Of a stretch of 15,853 nucleotides of DNA, positions 6,614 to 14,823 are shown in pieces. The number at the start of each line of letters is the position of its first letter. The stretch's first letter is position 1. The stretch comes from an uncultured Opitutales bacterium (GTDB taxonomy: Bacteria > Verrucomicrobiota > Verrucomicrobiia > Opitutales > UBA2995). The notes beneath the pieces were generated by a model. The model searched no databases. It was given only the letters and a program-made list of their open reading frames with translations, and had not been told where the DNA came from. The stretch spans positions 1 to 15,853 of the forward strand of contig CALGUT010000899.1 in the NCBI GenBank assembly GCA_937920335.1, given 5' to 3'. The position numbers and the translations under genes were made by a program.

Positions 6614-8950
6614 TCAGTGTTCTGCCAGCCAATCGATGAGGTCGTCCGTATTATACAATTTCTTATCAGATCGAAAATCGTCCATGAGTAATGTTTGGTA
6701 GGAGGGATCAGCAAATCGTTTGCAGTGAAATAAGACTCGTGCTGATTGGCCTGGCGCACGAACCAATCTTCCGAGCGCTTGGTTGATTTTCTGCATCCCG
6801 GGAATTTGATATACCTCTTCGAATGCGGCGTCTCTACCGAGTTGATTTCGGTCGGCCATACGTTTGTTTTGCATGGCGTTCACTTCCGGTAGAGCGGGCC
6901 CCACTATCACCGCCAGGTTTATATGACCACCGAGGTGGTCGATCCCCTCGGCGAATCCGCTTCCCAATATCAGGAAAATCAGGTCGGCTTCGGAGATGGA
7001 ATCGTCGATGAATCGGGTTTGTTCATCTGGGTTCCCCCCCCGTTGCTGCATGGCGATTGAAAGATGTGAAAATTCGTTATCGATTATTTGTCTGACGGTC
7101 TCTGCGTATTTGTAAGAGGGAAAGAATACTACGACTGGGGCATTGCTCGATTGCACACAGCTGGCGAGGGTTTCAACCGTCGTCAGGTGATGTCTGTCGC
7201 GGGCTTTGTAGCGGGTGTCCACCCGCAGGTCGATGGAACAATCATAAGCATTTGTTCGCCAGGGGGTATTCGCTTCGACCCAGATGGGTTTTATCTTTCT
7301 GCCTATGAGTCCGTGCTGCTTGAGGAAGTAAGGTTGGGGTTCGAGCGTAGCCGACATGAGGATCGAATGCTGGCAAAGGGAAAGGATCGATCCGATTTCG
7401 TTCGATGCATCGAGGCAGCTGAGGTTCAAACGACCGGGGCGCGAACACCACACCAGTTTCTCCAAATGCGCGTTCTTAAAAAATGATTCGGTATCGGCTA
7501 GTTCCCAGATGGAGTGCACGGCGTCTTCGGAGAGTAGTTTTCCCTGAAGCGGATAGGCTTGAAGCGCTGCAGCGAGTTGTTCAGCGCAGTCACGTGCCTC
7601 ATAGGTAATGAAGTCAGCCAGATTGTCCGATGGGGTTAGCTTTTCCAGCATATCCAGCCACGCTTCAAGTGCCTTTCTGATTCTGGGGTGACCGTTTGTG
7701 AACTGGAGTTCCGCGTGCCATTGTTCTACGTCGTCGTGAGAAACCTGATAGGAGAATACGTCAGCCACACGACTAGCCAGGTTGTGTGCTTCATCCAGGA
7801 TCAAAAGGGTTTTGGAGAGGTCGAATCCGGGTTGCTCGAAGAAGAGCGATCGATTTCGGGGGGAAAACAAGTAGTTTACGTCTCCGACCCACAGGTCTGC
7901 GTAAGGTAGGGTGGCCCTCATGAGTTCATAGGGGCATAGTGTTTCTTTTTCCCCAATCTGGCGGAACAACTTGGGTTGGTCGACTGCATCTTCGAGGAAC
8001 GCCTTGGGGGAAAGTCCGCAGCGTTTCCAGCGGTCGCCGGCGTTTAGCCGATTGTCATCGGGGTCACATCGGCAGAGGGGCAAGTTGCAGAGCTCATCTT
8101 TATTTCTTATCTGAAGGGCTGATAAACTCGAGTCACTTGGTAGCATCGATTGGAGCTGCTTCATGACCTGATGTTGGCCGCTGCTCTTGCTGGTTAAGTA
8201 AATGACCTGACGAGTATTACCTTCGAGGACTTGGTTGAGAGCGTATTCCAGTACAACGCCTGTCTTTCCAAAACCGGTGGGGGCCTGGAAGTAAACGACC
8301 GGACTTTGTTTGGTAGCTCCCAGTAGATCTTCCTGAATCGTTTCCTGGCCAACCCTGAGTTCGACATAGGCGGAGACTGGTTTCGACGTTTGAAACTTAC
8401 TCGTTCGCGATTTTTGGCTTTCTACAAAATGCCACAGGGCATCGATTTGCGTATGGAAAAGATCGATACAGTGATGATCATCGCTTACATGCTGACGGAT
8501 TCCGTCGTCAATGTTTATGAATAGTAGCTCGCCCGTGAACGGCAGCTCTTGGTTCCGTTTGTTCTTTAGCAGGACGAGATAGATTCCTAATTGGGCAAAG
8601 TAGGATTGAAAATTATCGATCAATTCGTCGGTTTCGGCAGGTAATTCAAAACTGGTCGTTTTGATCTCTCGGATCAGAATCTGTTCATCTTGTTCAATCC
8701 ATTGATCAATTCTGCCTTGTATATTGAACTTCCATCCCTTGTAGGGCCATGCGCCTCTAAGCGTTACTTCAAATTGGCCGTTTTCACCGGCCTGCTGAGA
8801 AACTTTCTCTTGTTCCTGATGCCATTGGATGCCGACTTGGGTTCGCCACTGTCCCGACCTGCGGTTCATTCTATGAGCTGGCCCGGTGCTGAATTCGGAG
8901 AGTTCGCCTACGCTTAAACTGACAGTCTTTTTTAGTAGATCAACCTGCAT
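6614..8950 (-). CDS. RecB/Cas4-type nuclease fused to an XPD/DinG-like Fe-S helicase
   Basis: This 778-residue protein joins two domains. Residues about 1-200 resemble a PD-(D/E)XK nuclease of the RecB/Cas4 group: G40-x3-His44, GRID with Asp82, EIK with Glu95 and Lys97, then QLGIY (Gln120, Tyr124). All of these would be needed for metal-dependent cleavage. Residues about 205-778 are a superfamily 2 helicase of the XPD/DinG/Rad3 type: Walker A APTGFGKT (223-230), DEAH box 386-389, motif III SATL (533-536), motif V GSGFAEGID (663-671) and motif VI QALGRLVR (724-731). Cysteines 288, 293, 295, 311 and the CPY cysteine 339 between Walker A and the DEAH box are the likely 4Fe-4S ligands that give 5'-3' polarity in this family. 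It is the last gene of its cluster, 16 nt after recO, which points to recombination or repair. The nuclease activity is inferred from motifs. Confidence 0.85.
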   Translation of the reverse strand: MQVDLLKKTVSLSVGELSEFSTGPAHRMNRRSGQWRTQVGIQWHQEQEKVSQQAGENGQFEVTLRGAWPYKGWKFNIQGRIDQWIEQDEQILIREIKTTSFELPAETDELIDNFQSYFAQLGIYLVLLKNKRNQELPFTGELLFINIDDGIRQHVSDDHHCIDLFHTQIDALWHFVESQKSRTSKFQTSKPVSAYVELRVGQETIQEDLLGATKQSPVVYFQAPTGFGKTGVVLEYALNQVLEGNTRQVIYLTSKSSGQHQVMKQLQSMLPSDSSLSALQIRNKDELCNLPLCRCDPDDNRLNAGDRWKRCGLSPKAFLEDAVDQPKLFRQIGEKETLCPYELMRATLPYADLWVGDVNYLFSPRNRSLFFEQPGFDLSKTLLILDEAHNLASRVADVFSYQVSHDDVEQWHAELQFTNGHPRIRKALEAWLDMLEKLTPSDNLADFITYEARDCAEQLAAALQAYPLQGKLLSEDAVHSIWELADTESFFKNAHLEKLVWCSRPGRLNLSCLDASNEIGSILSLCQHSILMSATLEPQPYFLKQHGLIGRKIKPIWVEANTPWRTNAYDCSIDLRVDTRYKARDRHHLTTVETLASCVQSSNAPVVVFFPSYKYAETVRQIIDNEFSHLSIAMQQRGGNPDEQTRFIDDSISEADLIFLILGSGFAEGIDHLGGHINLAVIVGPALPEVNAMQNKRMADRNQLGRDAAFEEVYQIPGMQKINQALGRLVRAPGQSARVLFHCKRFADPSYQTLLMDDFRSDKKLYNTDDLIDWLAEH

Positions 8951-8966
8951 GAGTAATTACTAAGGC

Positions 8967-9578
8967 TTAGATTAGTATGTCCGTATAGTGTTGCACATAG
9001 TGTTTCAGCGCATCGTTCCATTTTCTGCAGATCTCTGGATTCAGTTCCAATTCCGAAATGGGGGTGTTGAGTATCGTCGCCACCTCGACGCGCTCGTTAT
9101 GCTTGAGTTTTTCGAACCAGTCGTGTTTGACGGGATAGCCTTCATCTTTGGCATATACGAATAGGCATTTGAAGAAAATGGCTTCCGGGTGCTTTCGCTT
9201 TTCCCAGGCATCAAGTCCCTTTTTAAATAGTACGTAGATAGCTTCAGTTTCTGTTTCGCGTGGTAAGTTTTTCGATAGGATAGAAGACCATTCACAGGCT
9301 AGCTCCAAAGCGATAAATGATTTAGCTAACGCTCGCCTTTGGTGTTGGATCGTGAGTTCCTTTACGAAGCCGAAACCGTTTTCACCTTTTTTCTCCAAGA
9401 CCATTTCGACTTCGTCAAAAAGGTCAGGCGACGGCGTTCGGGAGTTTCGTTTGGGTCTTCTAAACATGGCTAAAATGCTTCCATGTTCAGCACTCAACAG
9501 CGTGAGCTTGAAGAACTGTTCGCCTGAAGCCTCTTTTTTGAGGATTATTCCCGAAATATGAACCGTCTGGCCGGCCAT
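8967..9578 (-). CDS. recO: Probable DNA repair protein RecO
   Basis: The 203-residue protein has the RecO plan. An N-terminal OB-fold covers about residues 4-78, with the opening pattern ISGIILKKEASGEQFFKLTL, then SAEHGSILAMFRRPKR, matching the family's opening strands, the acidic-Gly-basic turn and the basic loop. It is followed by an all-helical C-terminal part rich in Leu, Lys and Glu. RecO loads RecA on SSB-coated single-stranded DNA together with RecR and anneals complementary strands. It is shorter than most RecO (about 240) and lacks the four-cysteine zinc site found in many members. Sequence similarity is visibly weak, so the name rests on the N-terminal pattern and on the neighbours; recO commonly lies close to ybeY and other members of this cluster. 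It starts 4 nt after the DUF502 stop and ends 16 nt before the nuclease-helicase. Confidence 0.72.
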   Translation of the reverse strand: MAGQTVHISGIILKKEASGEQFFKLTLLSAEHGSILAMFRRPKRNSRTPSPDLFDEVEMVLEKKGENGFGFVKELTIQHQRRALAKSFIALELACEWSSILSKNLPRETETEAIYVLFKKGLDAWEKRKHPEAIFFKCLFVYAKDEGYPVKHDWFEKLKHNERVEVATILNTPISELELNPEICRKWNDALKHYVQHYTDILI

Positions 9579-9582
9579 TAAA

Positions 9583-10287
9583 TTATGATTCCGCGATTTT
9601 TTCGACGGTGGGGTTCTCTATTTTGACGGTGGTGGCCTCTTTCTCCTCAGGCGGGTAGGGAGGAGCTACAGCGCCGCCAGAAATAATCATTTTCATACCA
9701 TCACCAATGGACATCTCCATCTCATGAACGTCGTCCGCTGGCAGCATTAGAAGGAAACCACTGGTAGGGTTGGGAGTCGTGGGAACGAAGACGTTACGCA
9801 GGTCTTGTTCGGTTTTCGCCTGAGTCTCACCTTTGGTATCACTGGTTAGGAAACCGATGGCCCATACTCCGCGTCGTGGGTATTCGATCAAAACGGTTTT
9901 TTTGAATACTGCCCGTTGTTGTGAGCTGAAGGTCTCAACGATCTGCTTTACCGTTTTGTAGACGGTGTTGATAAACGGAACTTTGTCTAAGATGTTTTCG
10001 GCGGCCGAAAGGAACCACTTGCCGACGAAGTAACGAGACATGTAGCCCAGTAACGTAATCGCCAGAAATACGATGATTGTAGCGAGGATATTCCAGATGA
10101 GTTGTAGGTCTTCTATCTGCCTCCATTCTGCAGGAATGAAATAGAGTAGATTGTTGCTGAAACGACCACCTACGTTGTTTACCAGCCAACCGAAAACGAA
10201 CAGTGAAACGCCCAAAGGGGTCAAAAGGATCAGGCCTGTTAAAAAGGCATTTCTAAGCGATCTTAGAAAAGTATATTTTTCAGTCAT
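9583..10287 (-). CDS. DUF502 family inner-membrane protein
   Basis: This protein of 234 residues has two membrane helices (about 14-36 and 62-84) and the signature segments of the DUF502 family: FLTGLILLTPLGVSL near the start, VPFINTVYKTVKQ (103-115), YPRRGVWAIGFLT (136-148) and VFVPTTPNPTSG (166-177), ending the domain with IISGG (201-205). The C-terminal tail is acidic and probably unstructured. No biochemical function is established for the family as far as I know; plant homologues (LCV/COV) affect vascular patterning. Its ATG overlaps the ybeY stop by 8 nt (ATGACTGA), a translational coupling arrangement, and recO follows after 4 nt. The family call is firm; the role is not known. Confidence 0.88.
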   Translation of the reverse strand: MTEKYTFLRSLRNAFLTGLILLTPLGVSLFVFGWLVNNVGGRFSNNLLYFIPAEWRQIEDLQLIWNILATIIVFLAITLLGYMSRYFVGKWFLSAAENILDKVPFINTVYKTVKQIVETFSSQQRAVFKKTVLIEYPRRGVWAIGFLTSDTKGETQAKTEQDLRNVFVPTTPNPTSGFLLMLPADDVHEMEMSIGDGMKMIISGGAVAPPYPPEEKEATTVKIENPTVEKIAES

Positions 10288-10759
10288 TCGTTTCGTATTT
10301 AAACACAGGGATGTGCCTGTTCGTTTCCAAACTAGACATACATACTTGCTCTTCTTTTTTCATAGCATGGCGATCTTTTTCGTTCAAGTCGTCAAATCCG
10401 ACCAGATGAAGCCATCCATGAACTAGATATAAAGTCAGTTCTTTCGAGAAATCAACTGCCTCAGTTTCGGCGTAGCGCTTGGCCATATCGATGGATACGC
10501 AAATCTCACCGGCCAGGTCTTCGTCTGGATCGCCTGGAAATGTAATGACGTCCGTTGGTGTCGGATCATTGAGGAAATCGGCGTGCAGCTTGCAATGAGC
10601 TTCCTCCTGAAGGAATGCGAGTGAGAGCTCTCCATCGGGGATTTGATAAGGGGCTGTTTCGTCTAAAAAATAAAAGAGAGACTCTACGGCAGCTTTATCA
10701 ATTCTAAGCGCTTCGCACGGGTTGAATATCTGGATGTTTCTCTTTTTTCCGGTCCGCAT
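10280..10759 (-). CDS. ybeY: Endoribonuclease YbeY (16S rRNA maturation)
   Basis: YbeY is a single-strand endoribonuclease needed for 16S rRNA 3'-end processing and ribosome quality control. The 159-residue product shows TDVITFP (69-75), GEICVSI (84-90) and the metal site HGWLHLVGFDD with His114 and His118. The third ligand, His124 in E. coli, is Asp124 here. A GYDD/GFDD form also occurs in other phyla, so this is probably a natural variant and not a dead enzyme. The ATG at 10759 lies 56 nt inside the upstream HD-phosphohydrolase gene. No usable start exists further in before the family's conserved opening residues, so the overlap is real. Downstream the stop overlaps the DUF502 start. The phoH-HD-ybeY neighbourhood is strongly conserved in bacteria and supports the identity. 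Confidence 0.92.
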   Translation of the reverse strand: MRTGKKRNIQIFNPCEALRIDKAAVESLFYFLDETAPYQIPDGELSLAFLQEEAHCKLHADFLNDPTPTDVITFPGDPDEDLAGEICVSIDMAKRYAETEAVDFSKELTLYLVHGWLHLVGFDDLNEKDRHAMKKEEQVCMSSLETNRHIPVFKYETND

Positions 10760-13073
10760 TTTGGGCTTCGGCTTTGGCCTTATCTTTATCTGGATATTCG
10801 ATGCGGCTGTGCAGCGTATTCAGGAGGGTAAACGAAAAACTGTTTCTAAGCTTCTTGATTTCTTCGAAGGTGAGCGGACATTCGCTCAGCTGGTCATCTG
10901 CGATTTTATCCTCGAGAATTTTGTCGATCAGTTCGTCAATACTTTGAGGAGTTGTCTTCCGAAGAGATCGGCTAGCGGCTTCCACTGAATCCGCAAAAAA
11001 GATAACTGCACTCTCACGAAACTGAGGTTTCGGTCCGTCGTAGCGGTAAGTCGACTCTTCTACTCGAATTTCGTTGGTCGCCCCTTTCCCTTTTTTAAGC
11101 GCCTGGACGTAGAAATAAGTGATTAGGGAAGTGCCGTGGTGCTGCTTGATCACGTCGATAATGATCCGTGGAAGCTTGTTTCGGATCGCCAGATTCACGC
11201 CTTCTTTGACGTGGGCTTTGATTACGAGCGCGGCCATGGATGGGTTCTGTAGAATCAGTGGATTGTCCCCGTCGCGTTGGTTCTCTGCAAAATACTCGGG
11301 CTTGATCAATTTGCCGATATCGTGAAAGAGCGAACAGACGCGGCAGACCAATGGATTTGCTCCGATGGCGGAGGCTCCGTTTTCGGCCAGATTGGCGACC
11401 ATGAGGGAGTGATGATAACTACCTGGGGCTTCCAGTTGTAAGCGGCGAAGAAGCCTGTGATTATAATCGGTCAGCTCCAGCAGAGTGATATTTGTTGTTA
11501 GCTGAAAAATACTTTCAAAGAATGGTAGTAAGCCGATTACAAGCATACCGGTCCCTGCTCCCACGCCGATGGAAATAAGCATCTCCCAGCCGATCATGAC
11601 AAAGCTCACTTCGTTGAGCAGTCCCAATAGTAGGGTTCCGATTGCGAGAGTGGTACCGCCGAAAATACTCGACCGAACGATCTGTCCGCGTTTGCGAACG
11701 TCTTTGCAAAAGAGTACTGCCACGAGACAGGAGAGAAACATCGCTGCCATGAGGACAAACGATTCACCGAACATCAGACTGGTAATGAAGCAGACGACTC
11801 CAGACACAAAGATAGCAGCCCGTTGGTTGATTAGCAGCGCTATGAGAATAGGCCCGAGATAAACGGGTATCATATAGCGAAGCAGCGCAAATGCCTCTGG
11901 GTTATTGGACGCGACTGAGAGAATAAGCCTGGTGACTCCGATGTTGAGAAGAATAACTAGAAACAACAGACTGACCCTTCGATTATCAGTCAGGCTGGAC
12001 CATCCTGCCAAGGCGAGGTAGACCACGACGCCTATACCCAAGAGGAGTGTTATCAAGGCTTTTTCCCAGAAACTTCTTCCAAGCGAAAATGCATAGGCTG
12101 AATCCTCGGCGAGTAGGAAGTCCTGGTAAGCGAGCAACATCTCATATTTATGAGCCAACACAGTTTCACCTGGGTCGATGATTATCTCTCCAGATGAGAC
12201 GTCTACCCAAACAGGCTCGGCATTTTCCTCTGCTTCTTCACGGGCTCTCTCATGAAGGTCCTGATCATAGCGCAAGTTTGGCTTTATCGCCTGCGTCATG
12301 ATTCTTGAGAGGGCGATATTGAGATCTTGAGAAATATCAAAATAGGTAAAATCGCGTTTGAGTGCGCTGTAGGCCATATCCTGGCTCTGAATATCCAGAC
12401 GTCTGAGCTGCCCGCTGTCGCGCTGCACGTAGATGAAGTTTAGATTTTCAGGGTCTCTTGAGAGAACGGCGTCTGTAGGGTCGAAGATCCCGCCACCCAG
12501 AATTCGGCGGACTGATACGAGAGCATCATCAATAAGTGGTTTGCGTTGCGGTGCTTCTGTACGAGCCAAAATGACCAATACCTCTTCTACGTTTAGCCGA
12601 ATTTTAGTACGCTCCTCGAAACCGACGGTAAATGCTTCAACGCGCTCCAGTTTTTGTTCAGGGGTGAATTCTGCTATTCTTATCTCAAGGGTATTTATCT
12701 CGTCTACGAGCTCCTGAATATGATCACGGAAAATCTCGTAAGGCTCCATATTCAAGCGGTAGACCGGTGGTATCCGCTGTTTCTCAAGCTGCTTCTGGCG
12801 TTCGGTCTGCAAGTCACTCCAGTAGCTGAAGTCTTTCTCGGCGACGACACGAATTCGTGAGACTTGATCTGGAAGCACCTGGATTCCGGCAGGAGTAACG
12901 CCGGTGAAAGCAAAAATAATCGTCAGAAAAACCCAACTAACAAGGATGAGCCCTGTTACCACCGGACTGGATGCCAGGAAGGTCTTTGTCCAGGTCTGAC
13001 GGAGCGCCCTACGCTTACGCCGTGAAGGCGAAGGAGTGTCGTTGAGCTGCTTTCTCTTGCTGAAAAGTTTCAC
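10704..13073 (-). CDS. pgpH: 7TM-HD phosphohydrolase (PgpH type, probable c-di-AMP phosphodiesterase)
   Basis: This 789-residue membrane protein has the full 7TMR-HD layout: a first membrane helix (about 34-58), a long extracytoplasmic 7TMR-HDED region (59-335), a bundle of about seven helices (336-530) and a cytoplasmic HD domain (540-760). The HD domain carries EAPGSYHHSLMVANLAE (548-564), His584-Asp585-Ile-Gly-Lys588, His621, HHGT (645-648) and Asp695 in ADSVEAA. In Listeria, PgpH of this family hydrolyses c-di-AMP to pApA; the same activity is inferred, and no diadenylate cyclase is in the window. Start is GTG at 13073: an in-frame TGA lies two codons upstream, so nothing longer is possible. 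It follows phoH by 23 nt. Its last 56 nt are shared with ybeY and code for a basic, probably disordered tail. Confidence 0.9.
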   Translation of the reverse strand: MKLFSKRKQLNDTPSPSRRKRRALRQTWTKTFLASSPVVTGLILVSWVFLTIIFAFTGVTPAGIQVLPDQVSRIRVVAEKDFSYWSDLQTERQKQLEKQRIPPVYRLNMEPYEIFRDHIQELVDEINTLEIRIAEFTPEQKLERVEAFTVGFEERTKIRLNVEEVLVILARTEAPQRKPLIDDALVSVRRILGGGIFDPTDAVLSRDPENLNFIYVQRDSGQLRRLDIQSQDMAYSALKRDFTYFDISQDLNIALSRIMTQAIKPNLRYDQDLHERAREEAEENAEPVWVDVSSGEIIIDPGETVLAHKYEMLLAYQDFLLAEDSAYAFSLGRSFWEKALITLLLGIGVVVYLALAGWSSLTDNRRVSLLFLVILLNIGVTRLILSVASNNPEAFALLRYMIPVYLGPILIALLINQRAAIFVSGVVCFITSLMFGESFVLMAAMFLSCLVAVLFCKDVRKRGQIVRSSIFGGTTLAIGTLLLGLLNEVSFVMIGWEMLISIGVGAGTGMLVIGLLPFFESIFQLTTNITLLELTDYNHRLLRRLQLEAPGSYHHSLMVANLAENGASAIGANPLVCRVCSLFHDIGKLIKPEYFAENQRDGDNPLILQNPSMAALVIKAHVKEGVNLAIRNKLPRIIIDVIKQHHGTSLITYFYVQALKKGKGATNEIRVEESTYRYDGPKPQFRESAVIFFADSVEAASRSLRKTTPQSIDELIDKILEDKIADDQLSECPLTFEEIKKLRNSFSFTLLNTLHSRIEYPDKDKAKAEAQNADRKKEKHPDIQPVRSA

Positions 13074-13096
13074 TGTTCAATCGTGCTTATTGCGCA

Positions 13097-14068
13097 TCAG
13101 ACAGGATGTCCTTCGGACCGATACTGTTCATAAGCCTCTATAATCTTCTGTACAAGTGGGTGTCGCACAACATCAAAACTATCGAAATAAAATAGCTCGA
13201 TCTGTTTAATATGAGCCAGGATTTGAGTGATTTGGCGAAGGCCAGATTCTTTGTTTCGTGGTAAATCGATCTGTGTGATATCTCCTGTGACAATCATCCG
13301 ACTATTGTCACCCAATCGCGTGAGGAACATCATCATCTGTTCCGGCGATGTGTTTTGGGCTTCGTCGAGAATGACATAGGCCTTTGAGAGCGTCCGCCCT
13401 CGCATGTAAGCGAGTGGGGCTATTTCGATAACCCCTTTTTCCATAAGTTTCTCGGCATTCTCCTTGCCCAGCATATCGTGAATGGCGTCATAAAGGGGGC
13501 GCAGGTAGGGAGTGATCTTTTCTTCCAAATCTCCTGGTAGGAAACCCAAGGCTTCTCCTGCTTCCACGGCCGGTCGGGTTAAAATGATCTTTTCAATATC
13601 GCCTTTAAGGAGCGAGCTGATTGCAGCGGCCATTGCAAGATAGGTCTTTCCGGTTCCTGCAGGGCCAATTCCAAATACGACTTCTTTTTCAAAGATAGCC
13701 TCGAGATAACGCTTTTGGTTGAGCGTCTTTGGGATGATTTTCTTTTTCGGAAAATTCAGTACGAGTGGCTCGTTGATGAGATCATTCAGGGCCTCTGTTT
13801 GCCCATCTACCACTTGGTTAAGGATTGCGATAAAATCTGATTTTCTAATCTCCATCCCTTGTGAATGGGCAGTATTCAGGTAGTTGAAAAAGTTTTCAGC
13901 ATTCGTTATCGATGCTTCGGGTCCCGTTACTTGGATCCAGTTGTCCCGAGCGACCAGAGTTACACCGAGTAAGCTCTCGGCTTCCTTTAAATGTGTGATC
14001 TTTCCGCAGTAGAGCTGGCTTGCAGCTCGAGCGGTCTGAAACTGGAGGGTCTTTTCAGAGGTTTCCAT
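13097..14068 (-). CDS. phoH: PhoH-like ATPase (PhoH/YbeZ family)
   Basis: The 323-residue protein has a small N-terminal KH-like RNA-binding region (about 15-70), then a P-loop ATPase domain. Walker A is GPAGTGKT (135-142), followed by the diagnostic TRPAVEAGEALGFLPGDLEEK (164-184), Walker B ILDEAQN (233-239), and TGDITQIDLP (261-270), with SFDVVRHPLVQ (297-307) closing the domain. In bacteria the YbeZ branch partners with YbeY in rRNA maturation and stress; helicase or RNA-unwinding activity is reported for related proteins. Its ATG shares one nucleotide with the hit stop codon (TAATG), so translation is coupled, and the 7TM-HD gene follows after 23 nt. Length is normal and the motifs are intact. 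Confidence 0.93.
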   Translation of the reverse strand: METSEKTLQFQTARAASQLYCGKITHLKEAESLLGVTLVARDNWIQVTGPEASITNAENFFNYLNTAHSQGMEIRKSDFIAILNQVVDGQTEALNDLINEPLVLNFPKKKIIPKTLNQKRYLEAIFEKEVVFGIGPAGTGKTYLAMAAAISSLLKGDIEKIILTRPAVEAGEALGFLPGDLEEKITPYLRPLYDAIHDMLGKENAEKLMEKGVIEIAPLAYMRGRTLSKAYVILDEAQNTSPEQMMMFLTRLGDNSRMIVTGDITQIDLPRNKESGLRQITQILAHIKQIELFYFDSFDVVRHPLVQKIIEAYEQYRSEGHPV

Positions 14069-14577
14069 TATTCGGTTTCTAGCTCTTTAGCTGCTGACTT
14101 CAGACGATCCCACATGCCTTCGAGTGAGGTCGGCAGTACGCGGGTATGGCCGATTACGGGCATGAAGTTCGTGTCACCCGACCAGCGGGGAACAATGTGG
14201 GCGTGCAGATGAGTTGGGATTCCGGCGCCGGCGGCGCTTCCGAGATTCATTCCCACGTTGAAACCGTCGGGGTCGAGTGCGCGGGATAGGATCTTTTTTG
14301 CCAAAATGATAAGATCCATGAATTCGACTTTTTCGGCCGGTGTCAGGCCTTCTAATTCTGCGACCTCACGGTAGGGCAGGGCCAGAATATGTCCGGCGTT
14401 GTAAGGGAAGCGGTTCATGACCAAGTAGCCGGTGTGTCCTCTGTGCAATAGCAGTGATTCCCGTTCATTTTCAATTTTAGGTAGCTCTGTAAATGGGTTC
14501 TTACCTTTCAGCGCTTCGGGAGTTTCTATGTACTCCATCCGCCAGTAGGCGTGCAGGTGCTCGTAAGGATTAGGCAT
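14068..14577 (-). CDS. HIT-family protein, probable Ap4A phosphorylase/hydrolase
   Basis: The 169-residue protein belongs to the histidine-triad superfamily. The triad is His123-Leu-His125-Ala-His127 in GIPTHLHAHIVPRW, His125 being the expected nucleophile-site histidine, and NRFPYNAGHILALPYRE (55-71), NVGMNLG (107-113) and GAGIP (117-121) build the nucleotide pocket. The segment up to SGDTNFMPVIG after the triad resembles the actinobacterial Ap4A phosphorylase group (Rv2613c-like), so cleavage of diadenosine tetraphosphate is the best guess; a general nucleoside phosphoramidase is the alternative. It is the first gene of the seven-gene cluster. Its start region contains a short palindrome (14579-14592) that could partly hide the initiation codon. 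The stop overlaps the phoH start by one nucleotide. Confidence 0.87.
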   Translation of the reverse strand: MPNPYEHLHAYWRMEYIETPEALKGKNPFTELPKIENERESLLLHRGHTGYLVMNRFPYNAGHILALPYREVAELEGLTPAEKVEFMDLIILAKKILSRALDPDGFNVGMNLGSAAGAGIPTHLHAHIVPRWSGDTNFMPVIGHTRVLPTSLEGMWDRLKSAAKELETE

Positions 14578-14823
14578 GTTTCTTTGAAGAAAGTGGGAAT
14601 TCCGGCGATTCGAGGAATAGTGCGATCAAACTGTAATAAATGTAGGGACAGGCAAACTCATAATTCTAACGGAGTTTCCTGAAAAAGACGTGGTTATTCT
14701 GTCATTATTGCGATTCGCGCGGGATTTTAAACCAATTTGACCAGTGTGTTAATTACAAGTAAGACGTGCTGTGAAGTGCTTGCGTTCAATGAATAAGCGG
14801 GCTTTTCTCCAGTTTTCTTTCAA
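14578..14823. other. Divergent promoter region between hit and the exosortase gene
   Basis: These 246 bp should hold the promoters of both the hit-to-helicase cluster (leftward) and the exosortase (rightward). I see no open frame of note. The piece next to hit carries the palindrome TTTCTT-TG-AAGAAA (14579-14592), directly before the hit ATG. No convincing leftward -35/-10 pair stands out. Confidence 0.5.
14737..14765 (+). promoter_or_regulatory. Weak candidate promoter for the exosortase gene
   Basis: TTGACC at 14737-14742 matches a -35 box well and is followed after 17 nt by TAAGAC (14760-14765), a poor -10 match (three of six). The start codon is at 14824. The spacing is right but the -10 is weak, so this is only a candidate. 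Confidence 0.25.

Noticed and set aside
6523..6759. Minus-strand frame running past the helicase stop
   Set aside because: It overlaps the helicase 3' end in another frame, has no visible domain, and the helicase stop at 6614 fits the family's usual end after motif VI.
7088..7486. Plus-strand open frame of 132 codons
   Set aside because: It is antisense to the helicase domain of the nuclease-helicase, which has all motifs intact, so it is a shadow.
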